Assembly: GCA_028282725.1 (NCBI GenBank)
Contig: JANQHF010000037.1
Location: 1-37,443 of the forward strand
Length of the DNA: 37,443 bases
Reading direction: 5' to 3'
Source of the DNA: Saprospiraceae bacterium
GTDB taxonomy: Bacteria > Bacteroidota > Bacteroidia > Chitinophagales > Saprospiraceae
The notes beneath the pieces are model-generated. The model worked only from the letters and a program-made list of their open reading frames with translations. It was not told the DNA's origin and searched no databases. This document shows, piece by piece, positions 25,453-32,562 of the stretch (the stretch's first letter is position 1; every line of letters begins with the position of its first letter). The position numbers were made by a program, and so were the translations under genes.

Positions 25453-26800
25453 TATTTCAAGAAATAGCGTGAGCGGCGATATTGCCCAGGACAAATGGTC
25501 CGGTCTTCGACGTGTAAATGATTATAAGTCAGGCCGATTATTATTGCGATTATTGACCATGCTGAGTGTGCTGTTTGTCGCAGCCCTCTTCCTGCCCTGG
25601 ACGCAACATATACGTGCTAAGGGAAATGTCACTACGCTTCTACCACAGCAGCGCCCCCAAACTATCAATACGATCATCCCCGGCAGGATTGAAGACTGGT
25701 TTGTGCGTGAAGGAGACTTTGTTTCAAAAGGAGATACCATCCTGCACCTGACCGAGGTGAAGAGTGATTACCTCAATCCTCAACTACTGGACCGAACGAA
25801 GAGCCAGATCGAAGCCAAGTCCTCTTCGGCTCAGGCATACCAGTTGAAGGCAGATGCCCTAGAAAAGCAGATTACCGCCCTCACAGCAAGTCGGGATGCG
25901 AATATGGAACGGGCATATAATAAGCTGGAACAATTTCAATTGACCGTTTTGAGCGACAGTGCGAACCTCGAAGCAAAACTCCAGAACCTGGAGGTTGCAA
26001 AACAACAATACAACCGCCAGCTCAGGCTCTATAACCAGGGATTGAAATCCTTAACCGATTTGGAGCAACGGAGACTTACATTACAAAAGGCTGAAGCCGA
26101 GGGACTAAGTGCTACTAACAAGCTACAGTCCTCACGCGCCGGGGTGAAAGCTGCGGAAGCTGAAATCGCAGGAATAGAGGCCAAGTACCAGGAAGATCTC
26201 TCAAAAGCCAATTCAGATCGATTTTCTGCATTGTCCAATAAATATGATGCAGAGGGTACTGTAAACAAATTGGAAAATTCATTTGCCAATTACGAATTGA
26301 GAAATCAACTCTATTACATTACGGCACCACAAGATGGCTTTATAACCAAAACGATCAAAGCCGGAATCGGCGAGACGATTAAGGAAGGAGAAGAAGTGGC
26401 TACCATCATGCCCGCCAACTATGAACTTGCCGTTGAAATGTATGTACGGCCCATTGATTTACCGTTGCTTTCAAAGAATCAAATCGTGCGTCTGCAATTT
26501 GACGGGTGGCCAGCCATTGTATTTTCCGGTTGGCCAAATATCTCCTATGGCACCTTTGGAGGAAAGATCTTCGCCATCGATAATTTCATCAGTGAAAATG
26601 GATATTACAGGATATTAATTGCCCAGTCCGACTACGAAGACTGGCCTGATCTGCTGAGAGTCGGTGGAGGTGCAAATGGTCTTGTCTTATTGAAAGACGT
26701 TCCGGTGTGGTATGAATTATGGCGAAATCTAAATGGATTTCCTGCGGATTTTTATCGCGAAGATTCAGGATCAATTTCATCAAAAGAAAAGGACTTGTGA
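25445..26800 (+). CDS. HlyD-family membrane-fusion protein
   Basis: The protein has a single N-terminal membrane helix (LLTMLSVLFVAALFLPWTQH), a lipoyl-like half (GRIEDWFVREGDFVSKGDTI), a long coiled coil of about 170 residues and a second lipoyl half (APQDGFITKTIKAGIGETIK) with a C-terminal beta domain. It would bridge the ABC protein and the TolC-like channel across the periplasm. I start it at the GTG at 25445, which overlaps the ABC stop by eight bases and gives the N-terminus MLNISRNSVSGDI, rather than at an ATG 24 codons upstream that lies well inside the ABC gene. The length is then 451 aa. Confidence 0.88.
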   Translation: MLNISRNSVSGDIAQDKWSGLRRVNDYKSGRLLLRLLTMLSVLFVAALFLPWTQHIRAKGNVTTLLPQQRPQTINTIIPGRIEDWFVREGDFVSKGDTILHLTEVKSDYLNPQLLDRTKSQIEAKSSSAQAYQLKADALEKQITALTASRDANMERAYNKLEQFQLTVLSDSANLEAKLQNLEVAKQQYNRQLRLYNQGLKSLTDLEQRRLTLQKAEAEGLSATNKLQSSRAGVKAAEAEIAGIEAKYQEDLSKANSDRFSALSNKYDAEGTVNKLENSFANYELRNQLYYITAPQDGFITKTIKAGIGETIKEGEEVATIMPANYELAVEMYVRPIDLPLLSKNQIVRLQFDGWPAIVFSGWPNISYGTFGGKIFAIDNFISENGYYRILIAQSDYEDWPDLLRVGGGANGLVLLKDVPVWYELWRNLNGFPADFYREDSGSISSKEKDL

Positions 26801-28197
26801 GAAAAACACTGCTTATTTGCTTTTTGATTTTGACCGGTTATAAAGGTGTTTCGCAAGTAGACACCCTGGTCTTATCCTATGAGGAATGTCTGGCTATTAT
26901 TCTACAAAATCATCCGGCTGTTGACCAGGGACAACTTCTTCTGGACAGGGGAGATGCTTCTGTTCTTGAGGCTAAGGGTGGTTTTGATCCGCTTATTAAT
27001 GCGAATTTGCTCGAAAAGAAGTTTAAAAATGATCCTTATTACCGCTTGTTTAATAGCGAGATTGAAATACCCACAAAGACGGGCGTCAAGGTGACAGCAG
27101 GATACGACAGGACCTCCGGAGTATTTCTGAATCCCGAAAACCTTGATCCGGAAGAAGGCTTAATCTATGCTGGCGTCAATATCCCTTTGGCAAGGGGATT
27201 GTTGTTCGATAAACGAAGAGCACAGTTGCAGAAAGCAGAATTAATCCGCCAGGCATCCATAGTTGAGCGGAGACAACTGCTCAATGACCTGACTTATGAA
27301 GCCGGTATTGCCTACTGGAATTGGTGGCTGGCTTATGAACAACTATCGATTTTTGAAGATGCCGTGACAAACGCTTCTGTTCAGCTTCAGGGGGTCAGGG
27401 AATCCGCATTGGCCGGTGACCGGGCTTTCATTGATACAATTGAAGCTGGTATTCAATATCAAAATTTGAATCTTCAAAGGACCCAGGCTTTTTTGAATTA
27501 CGCTATGTCAACATTACAACTATCAACATTTCTTTGGGACGATAACGGCAATCCACAAATCATTCAGGAATCAACGATCCCAGCTTCTCCTCCATTTTCT
27601 GATAGTCTGAATCAAAATCTCCAATTTCTATTGGATACAACTGTAATTGATATGCATCCGGAAATCATCGAATATGATTTAAAAATTGAACAACTGCAAT
27701 TGAAGAAACGCCTGGCGAAAGAAAACATGAAACCAGATGTGAATTTGAAATACAATTTCCTCGTAGATGCCGGCAATTCTATTGTGAATTCAGTAAGCAC
27801 GAATAATTTTAACTTGGGTCTATCCGTGCAGATGCCTCTCTTTTTCAGAACAGAGAAAGGGAATCTTCAGAGAGCAAATATCGACATAGCAGATAATGTA
27901 TACGCTCGAAGTATCAAACGGACCCAACTCACCAATAAGTTTGAAGCGACCTTGGCTAAATGGAATTCATTTAAAGAGCAATATGATATTTATGCCGCGA
28001 TCGTAGAAGACTACCGTATCATGCTGGATGGTGAATTGGAGTTATTTTCGAATGGGGAAAGCTCACAGTTTTTTATCAATTCAAGACAAGCAAAGTACAT
28101 TGAATCCCAATTAAGACTGAAAGAACTTTATACGTATATGAGAATCTCCGAAATAGAGTCTTATTATACCGCAGGTGTCCTTCCCGGCTTGAATTAG
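26797..28197 (+). CDS. TolC-family outer-membrane efflux protein
   Basis: The GTG at 26797 overlaps the HlyD stop (GTGA) and gives a clean signal peptide (MRKTLLICFLILTGYKGVSQ), so I prefer it to an ATG 26 codons upstream inside hlyD. The mature protein of about 446 residues has the OEP layout: an N-terminal LSYEECLAIILQNHPAVDQG helix, two long helical hairpins, and beta strands for the outer-membrane barrel (INANLLEKKFKNDPYYRLF, VKVTAGYDRTSGVFLN). It ends the TetR-ABC-HlyD-TolC operon and should form the outer-membrane exit duct. Confidence 0.9.
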   Translation: MRKTLLICFLILTGYKGVSQVDTLVLSYEECLAIILQNHPAVDQGQLLLDRGDASVLEAKGGFDPLINANLLEKKFKNDPYYRLFNSEIEIPTKTGVKVTAGYDRTSGVFLNPENLDPEEGLIYAGVNIPLARGLLFDKRRAQLQKAELIRQASIVERRQLLNDLTYEAGIAYWNWWLAYEQLSIFEDAVTNASVQLQGVRESALAGDRAFIDTIEAGIQYQNLNLQRTQAFLNYAMSTLQLSTFLWDDNGNPQIIQESTIPASPPFSDSLNQNLQFLLDTTVIDMHPEIIEYDLKIEQLQLKKRLAKENMKPDVNLKYNFLVDAGNSIVNSVSTNNFNLGLSVQMPLFFRTEKGNLQRANIDIADNVYARSIKRTQLTNKFEATLAKWNSFKEQYDIYAAIVEDYRIMLDGELELFSNGESSQFFINSRQAKYIESQLRLKELYTYMRISEIESYYTAGVLPGLN

Positions 28198-28273
28198 ATT
28201 TCAAAAACTGCTTTGTTTTTCTTCATCTTTGCAATCTATCAAAAAGATCTATACCCGATTGATCCGATTGATT

Positions 28274-28366
28274 CTAATTCTTACAATTCAGCGGACAGCG
28301 TCTGCAATTACTCTTGCCACTTTTCTTATGCTTTTTACAACACTTCTTTTTCAAGTTTTTTGCCAT
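28274..28366 (-). CDS. 30-aa Cys/Lys-rich small protein
   Basis: A 31-codon frame encodes a very basic peptide starting MAKNLKKKCCKKHKKSGK and ending with CRRCPLNCKN. It has five cysteines arranged CC, CxxC and C, plus one histidine. The composition is far from random and suggests a tiny zinc- or iron-binding, nucleic-acid-contacting protein. It lies 24 nt downstream of the Fur-like gene on the same strand. From memory, similar KKCCKK...CP peptides occur in other Bacteroidota, but I cannot verify a family here. Confidence 0.55.
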   Translation of the reverse strand: MAKNLKKKCCKKHKKSGKSNCRRCPLNCKN

Positions 28367-28390
28367 GTCGGTAATGAATAATACTATGGA

Positions 28391-28618
28391 TCAACAGATT
28401 TCATACTTACGTGCCCTTAGGGCACGATCTTCTTTTACTTCTCCATTGGAGGCCATGATCGACAGGTACTTGTAGAGCGTACAAATACTGATGTCTACAT
28501 TATTTGATCTTATATTGATGTAGAGTTCTTCAGTTGTTAATGCCCGGTCCGCAGCTTTTAGGTAAGAGAGTATTAAGTCCCTTTTCATTGAAAACTTATG
28601 TTTGGTTTGAAGTCTCAT
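28391..28618 (-). CDS. Fur-like winged-helix protein lacking the metal-binding domain
   Basis: The 75-aa product matches only the DNA-binding half of Fur-family regulators: MKRDLILSYLKAADRALTTE (helix 1-2), then the recognition region VDISICTLYKYLSIMASNGE and the wing strand RARKYEI. The usual C-terminal dimer and metal domain of about 70 residues, with its His/Cys ligands, is missing, and the frame ends normally. A second possible start (Met11, 28588) is nearer to the family start. It is 6 nt downstream of the 109-aa gene and 24 nt upstream of a Cys-rich peptide gene. It may respond to metal through a partner rather than by itself. Confidence 0.65.
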   Translation of the reverse strand: MRLQTKHKFSMKRDLILSYLKAADRALTTEELYINIRSNNVDISICTLYKYLSIMASNGEVKEDRALRARKYEIC

Positions 28619-28624
28619 TGATCA

Positions 28625-28954
28625 TTAATTAGGGTTAAAGGGAATCTCTGAGGACAACTTCTCTAGTTGCATTTTCAGAATAGCGGAGGTCAGAACATCT
28701 TGAAAATCCAGTAATTCATGTTTTCTGAAATGAAGATCAATTCCTTGATAGGGTGTTGGAATCATGAAAAAATCCTTTTGGCATCTCTGATTACCGATAG
28801 CTTCAATTGTTTGACCAATGATATGAGCAAACGAATAGAAACCTGAAGGTTCCAAATGCAGGTTGAGATTCGGTAGAGTGATATTGAGACATGAACACGT
28901 GTTCGTTCTGAAAACGACAGCGATTTTACCACGAGCCAAAATTTCCTGTGACAT
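28625..28954 (-). CDS. Small protein of unknown function, DUF6686-like
   Basis: The 109-aa product has an N-terminal beta-rich part with a CSC pair (VVFRTNTCSCLNITLPNLNL) and a later helix, then a second strand-helix unit (MIPTPYQGIDLHFRKHELLD). The repeated strand-helix pattern with cysteines near the start resembles the small DUF6686-type proteins of Bacteroidota, but this is from memory and uncertain. It is the first gene of a three-gene minus-strand cluster with the Fur-like protein (6 nt away) and the Cys-rich peptide. A minus-strand CATCTTTG box 16-23 nt upstream of the ATG is one base from the -7 consensus. Confidence 0.55.
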   Translation of the reverse strand: MSQEILARGKIAVVFRTNTCSCLNITLPNLNLHLEPSGFYSFAHIIGQTIEAIGNQRCQKDFFMIPTPYQGIDLHFRKHELLDFQDVLTSAILKMQLEKLSSEIPFNPN

Positions 28955-29179
28955 GAATTAAATTTTGTTCAAAGATGCGAAGGATCACATGGTATAAAAT
29001 CCCCATATTTTAGATGTGAGAAGACTAATTGTTATGATGTCTAACTAAATTGGGTATGAACTTGTAGATAAAGGGTGTTTCCGAATTCCTGGAGTATTCG
29101 CAATATCCGGATCTATACGTATTTCTTATAGGGTCCAGTCTCATATACCGTATGAGAGGTGGTCCGTAAAGTGGAGTGA

Positions 29180-29221
29180 AAAAGACAAAACATGGCCCAT
29201 CTCAAAATGATGAGCCATGTT
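29180..29221 (-). terminator. Intrinsic terminator of the PLD-like gene
   Basis: A 13-bp stem (29189-29201 with 29209-29221) with one G-U pair and a 7-nt loop is followed on the minus strand by TTGTCTTTTT. It starts 20 nt after the stop codon of the phospholipase-D-like gene. Confidence 0.75.
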
Positions 29222-29241
29222 CTCAATCGATAAGAATGCAT

Positions 29242-31323
29242 CTATTGTACGATGATCACAGGTTTGGACACCTGTTGGCCCTGACTGCTCACAACGATAT
29301 TATATCTCCCGACATTTGTAAAATATTCAGAATCGAGTTGAATTACCTGTTCCTTTCCCGACGACGGATGTGATGAACTGTATACTTTTTTACCCAGACT
29401 GTCATACACATCAATTGCCAATTCGGATCCTTGTGTAGCTGTAACCATTAGGGAAACTGCATTACCAGAGATCACAGGATTGGGAAAAAGATCAAAATCC
29501 AGTCCTGATATAACATTATAGGCATCCGGATGTGCTTTCACGACCGTTTCTTTTCCATCTGATTGTGCAGCTCCGCCATTGCAAATATTAGAATAGCTGA
29601 CCCAGATAGAAGATACTTTTCCATCGAGATTACCTCCATGGAAATAGTCGACCTTGATATCATTATTCTCGAATGACTGTTCGAATGTATTCAAGACTAG
29701 TCGGTCAATGTGTTGTTTGGTTTGAATGATCACATAGTCGTCACCTGTTCCCCAGGTACCATTGTCATACAACCTGATCTTTCGACATGCTGGTGTGTTA
29801 TAGATAATAGCACTCCGTGCTTCATCATTCTTGGCATATTCATCGTAATCGGATCCATTAATTCGCGAAAACGAAACTCTCTGATTATAAGTGGTGGACT
29901 GAATACCGCGTATTTCATTAAGGGCATAGTTGCTCTCGTAAAGTTCTATGTATGCCTCATTGCTTGTATTCCATGTGACCATAAACATTTGTGCATCCAA
30001 GAGAGCGGTCGTTGAAGGATCATCAATAAGAACATTGAATTCCTGGGAGTGATTCCAGGACTGCGTGTCTTGATTTCCGGATCCAACCACTACGATGATT
30101 CCATCCACAGAGAAATACTTTGCATGTGTTTGCTTCCCTGAATTTTGATAGATCTGACGATCATTATCCAGGCTATACCACCTCACATTAAACAAATCAG
30201 CATTCGGATGAGCCGTACCAATTCGTTCTCTTATATAACTCACGGCTTCCAGGTTTGTCCCCCCTTGTCCGAGATTATTGATGCCTCCATCCGCAACATT
30301 GAATAAACGGCCGGTGACCAGATTAACGGTTACTCCCCTCTTTACTGCGTCAGCGATCTGATCCTTAAAATCATCGTCACTGAGATTAGGTGTAATGACA
30401 TTGATCTCTGATTGTGCGCCCTGGATTAGTTCAATCCAGGCTTGGGTCAATGGATAGTAATTCTGGTTTGAAAACCAGGCTGGTTCTCTTGTTTTTGTAG
30501 CTGCGAGAACTTTAAGATTGCCATAAGTGCCATAGGTCGGTGTGAATGGAAAATGGAGAGTTGTTCCGAAGTGATATTCATGATCTATGTTGGGTAAGGC
30601 CATTGTATATTCAAAGGCATCAAAAGCACTATTAGCAATCGTGCCATGAAATATAAACCCAAGATCTCTCCAAGGACCGGTGAAGTAAGTTGGATCAGGT
30701 ATAAAACCATTGTCGTCATTATAATCATTCGTGAAATAATTGCTGTTGTGTTTTACTTCGGGATTTGCGCCGGTGGTAAAAAACTTTTCGCGGTCGACAA
30801 TGACATATTTATCGTGAAGATCACCAAATGCCGTATGTTCATAAGAGTACACATCCAAATTAACCAGGAAGAAAAACAAACTCGAGTTGGAAATTTGATT
30901 TTTGATCCCATTCCAGTCGGTATTTTTGCCATCAATAACGATTTTAACACGTAGAGGATCGATAAGACTGGCATTCCATTGTGCTACTTCCAAACCGTCA
31001 ATAATGGCTTGAGTCGCTTCACAATCAGGATCCCATCCCCCAAAGGCGATCAAAACTTCGTTTTCAGCGGTTGCTATCATGTCTTCCAGAGAGGAGAATA
31101 TATCGGGACCATCCAACATAAAGTCATGGAGATAATTATTACATGTGTAAACATTGGCTAAGTCAACAGTTGAATAATTCAGGGCTGTGCTGGTCGTCAT
31201 CGCATCATACACGTCCTGGGCCAGATTGCTCAAGTTATTGTATGAGCATGTTTGGCCACGCATCAGTGTGGAAGTCAAGAAAATACAAGAAATGAATAGT
31301 AAATGTTTTAAATGCAGTTTCAT
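29242..31323 (-). CDS. Secreted phospholipase-D-like protein with T9SS sorting domain
   Basis: The 693-aa product starts with a signal peptide (MKLHLKHLLFISCIFLTSTL...GQ). It has two HKD motifs of the PLD superfamily, H170-x-K172-x4-D177 (HDKYVIVD, followed by TTGANP) and H400-x-K402-x4-D407 (HAKYFSVD, followed by VGSGNQDTQSWNHSQEFN). The last 80 residues form a type-A T9SS sorting domain (FDLFPNPV, SLGKKVY, YNIVV, ending KPVIIVQ). The enzyme should be exported through Sec and then by the type IX system to the cell surface or medium. It may cleave phospholipids or nucleic acid; PLD-fold nucleases have the same motifs. It is monocistronic, with its own terminator. Confidence 0.88.
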   Translation of the reverse strand: MKLHLKHLLFISCIFLTSTLMRGQTCSYNNLSNLAQDVYDAMTTSTALNYSTVDLANVYTCNNYLHDFMLDGPDIFSSLEDMIATAENEVLIAFGGWDPDCEATQAIIDGLEVAQWNASLIDPLRVKIVIDGKNTDWNGIKNQISNSSLFFFLVNLDVYSYEHTAFGDLHDKYVIVDREKFFTTGANPEVKHNSNYFTNDYNDDNGFIPDPTYFTGPWRDLGFIFHGTIANSAFDAFEYTMALPNIDHEYHFGTTLHFPFTPTYGTYGNLKVLAATKTREPAWFSNQNYYPLTQAWIELIQGAQSEINVITPNLSDDDFKDQIADAVKRGVTVNLVTGRLFNVADGGINNLGQGGTNLEAVSYIRERIGTAHPNADLFNVRWYSLDNDRQIYQNSGKQTHAKYFSVDGIIVVVGSGNQDTQSWNHSQEFNVLIDDPSTTALLDAQMFMVTWNTSNEAYIELYESNYALNEIRGIQSTTYNQRVSFSRINGSDYDEYAKNDEARSAIIYNTPACRKIRLYDNGTWGTGDDYVIIQTKQHIDRLVLNTFEQSFENNDIKVDYFHGGNLDGKVSSIWVSYSNICNGGAAQSDGKETVVKAHPDAYNVISGLDFDLFPNPVISGNAVSLMVTATQGSELAIDVYDSLGKKVYSSSHPSSGKEQVIQLDSEYFTNVGRYNIVVSSQGQQVSKPVIIVQ

Positions 31324-31671
31324 AATACAGGATTTTTTGATTTACGAATTTGATTAATCAATTTGTTGATTGAAAATTTTTATGCCTTTGGTTATAAAAA
31401 CTTAAATTTCATTTATTAGTCTGATAAAAAATAGAGAGGTAACCAGAATGGCCCATCTTTTTTACTGAGAGAAAACCATTAGTCCTCCCTTTGTGTATTA
31501 AGTACATGAAGACTCCAAATCGTTAGGCTGTATGGATAGAATGGTTCTGGAGCATTTTCCTTGCCGGAAAAAGTCGATTTGTGATATATTTGCGATCCGC
31601 TTTTGATAATAGTATTAAAAGTGGCACGCCTATGCCACACTTCACACAAGAACCCACGCCCACACTTGACC
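31324..31671. other. Intergenic region between the PLD-like gene and tRNA-Gly
   Basis: No gene is visible in this AT-rich stretch. Apart from the putative tRNA promoter near 31559-31592, it contains a small hairpin GTGGCA-CGCCTA-TGCCAC at 31621-31638 in the expected tRNA leader. The rest shows nothing I can interpret. Confidence 0.5.
31559..31592 (+). promoter_or_regulatory. Possible promoter of the tRNA-Gly/tRNA-Leu region
   Basis: A perfect TAnnTTTG box (TATATTTG, 31585-31592) lies 21 nt after a CCTTG sequence that partly matches the TTTG -33 box. The first tRNA begins 80 nt further on. Confidence 0.45.
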
Positions 31672-31744
<73 letters not shown>

Positions 31745-31748
31745 CAGA

Positions 31749-31770
31749 GAGGCGCGCAGTTGCGCGCCTC
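31749..31770 (+). terminator. GC-rich hairpin directly after tRNA-Gly
   Basis: A perfect 10-bp stem GAGGCGCGCA/TGCGCGCCTC with a 2-nt apparent loop lies 4 nt after the tRNA. The tail (GTGTGTGTTAG) is poor in T, so it could be a terminator, a processing signal or a small repeat. Confidence 0.4.
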
Positions 31771-31899
31771 GTGTGTGTTAGTCCTTTGACATCGCTCTGG
31801 ACAAGTAGTTCAGGGTATTGGAATGGATTGAGCGTATGTGTGATCACACTCAAACTCAAACCTAGCTGCCGACAGGCAGGCTCTTGCACGCACTCGACC

Positions 31900-32040
31900 G
31901 CCCGGATGGTGGAATCCGCCTTTGGCGGGACAGGTTGGTAGACCCGCCTTCACTGAAGTTGCGGCGGACAGGCACGCAGGAAAGTCCTGCGGATCGTTCA
32001 TCTGAACATTGAAATACGTTATTGAAAAATCCATATCCTC
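31900..32040 (+). repeat. Tandem unit 1: tRNA-Leu 5' half interrupted by two palindromes, plus spacer
   Basis: The unit begins with the first 15 bases of the downstream tRNA-Leu (GCCCGGATGGTGGAA). A 20-nt palindrome (31915-31934) follows, then the next tRNA bases TTGGTAGAC, a 30-nt palindrome (31944-31973), and ACGCAGGA of the anticodon stem. The 7-nt anticodon loop is replaced by AAG inside a CGCAGGA/TCCTGCG hairpin. The 3' half of the tRNA is missing. A spacer of about 50 nt, identical to that before the real tRNA-Leu apart from one or two differences, ends the unit. Both palindromes have the form CCGCC...GGCGG(G/A)CAGG, so they belong to one small repeat family. Confidence 0.8.
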
Positions 32041-32182
32041 GCCCGGATGGTGGAATCCGCCTTTGGCGGGACAAGTTGGTAGACCCGCCTTCACTGAAGT
32101 TGCGGCGGACAGGCACGCAGGAAAGTCCTGCGGATCATTCATCTGAACATTGAAATACGTTATTGAAAAAATCCATATCCTC
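32041..32182 (+). repeat. Tandem unit 2: second tRNA-Leu 5' half with the same palindromes
   Basis: This 142-bp copy differs from unit 1 by about two substitutions (ACAAG for ACAGG at the end of the first palindrome; ATCATTC for ATCGTTC in the spacer) and one extra A. Its end runs directly into the intact tRNA-Leu. The palindromes lie at 32056-32075 and 32085-32114. Confidence 0.8.
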
Positions 32183-32267
32183 GCCCGGATGGTGGAATTG
32201 GTAGACACGCAGGACTTAAAATCCTGTTCCCGATGAGGGAGTGCGGGTTCGATTCCCGCTCCGGGTA
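32183..32267 (+). tRNA. tRNA-Leu (TAA)
   Basis: An intact class-II tRNA of 85 nt: acceptor GCCCGGA with TCCGGGT (first pair G-U), D arm TGGTGGAATTGGTAGACACG, anticodon stem CAGGA/TCCTG around CTTAAAA (anticodon TAA), a long variable arm TTCCCGATGAGGGAGT and the T arm GCGGG-TTCGATT-CCCGC. The discriminator is A. CCA is not fully encoded. Confidence 0.95.
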
Positions 32268-32562
32268 CAATGATTAAAGTGTATATCCTTTATTCTGTCG
32301 CGGCTGACGAATCATGTGTGCTGTTTTAGACTCAGTTCCCAACATTGTCAACAGGCTATATGACATACTATGCTGACTATCCCAAGTATTCGTCTCGTTT
32401 GTATTTTTAGTTCCCACTCAGAACCTTTTCAGCACAGGTACGATTTTTGATCTGTTAACTAGATACATTTCACAAAATAATAACTCGAGCAATGGATCAT
32501 TAATCAAAAGAAATGCATCCCACATCCTGAACTGACTTTGATCATAGTTGCCTTTAACTGCA

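Noticed and set aside
29140-29156. CTCATA/TATGAG hairpin downstream of the PLD-like gene as a terminator
   Set aside because: The stem is only 6 bp with no T tract on either strand, and a much better terminator lies at 29180-29221.
31900-32182. Possible CRISPR array
   Set aside because: Only two full repeats of 141-142 bp with near-identical spacers, made of tRNA and palindrome pieces, and no cas genes. This is a tandem duplication.
31810-32208. 132-aa minus-strand frame with a 46-residue internal repeat
   Set aside because: It is the translation of the tandem tRNA-Leu/palindrome units and covers part of the real tRNA-Leu. The repeat comes from the DNA duplication, not from a protein.
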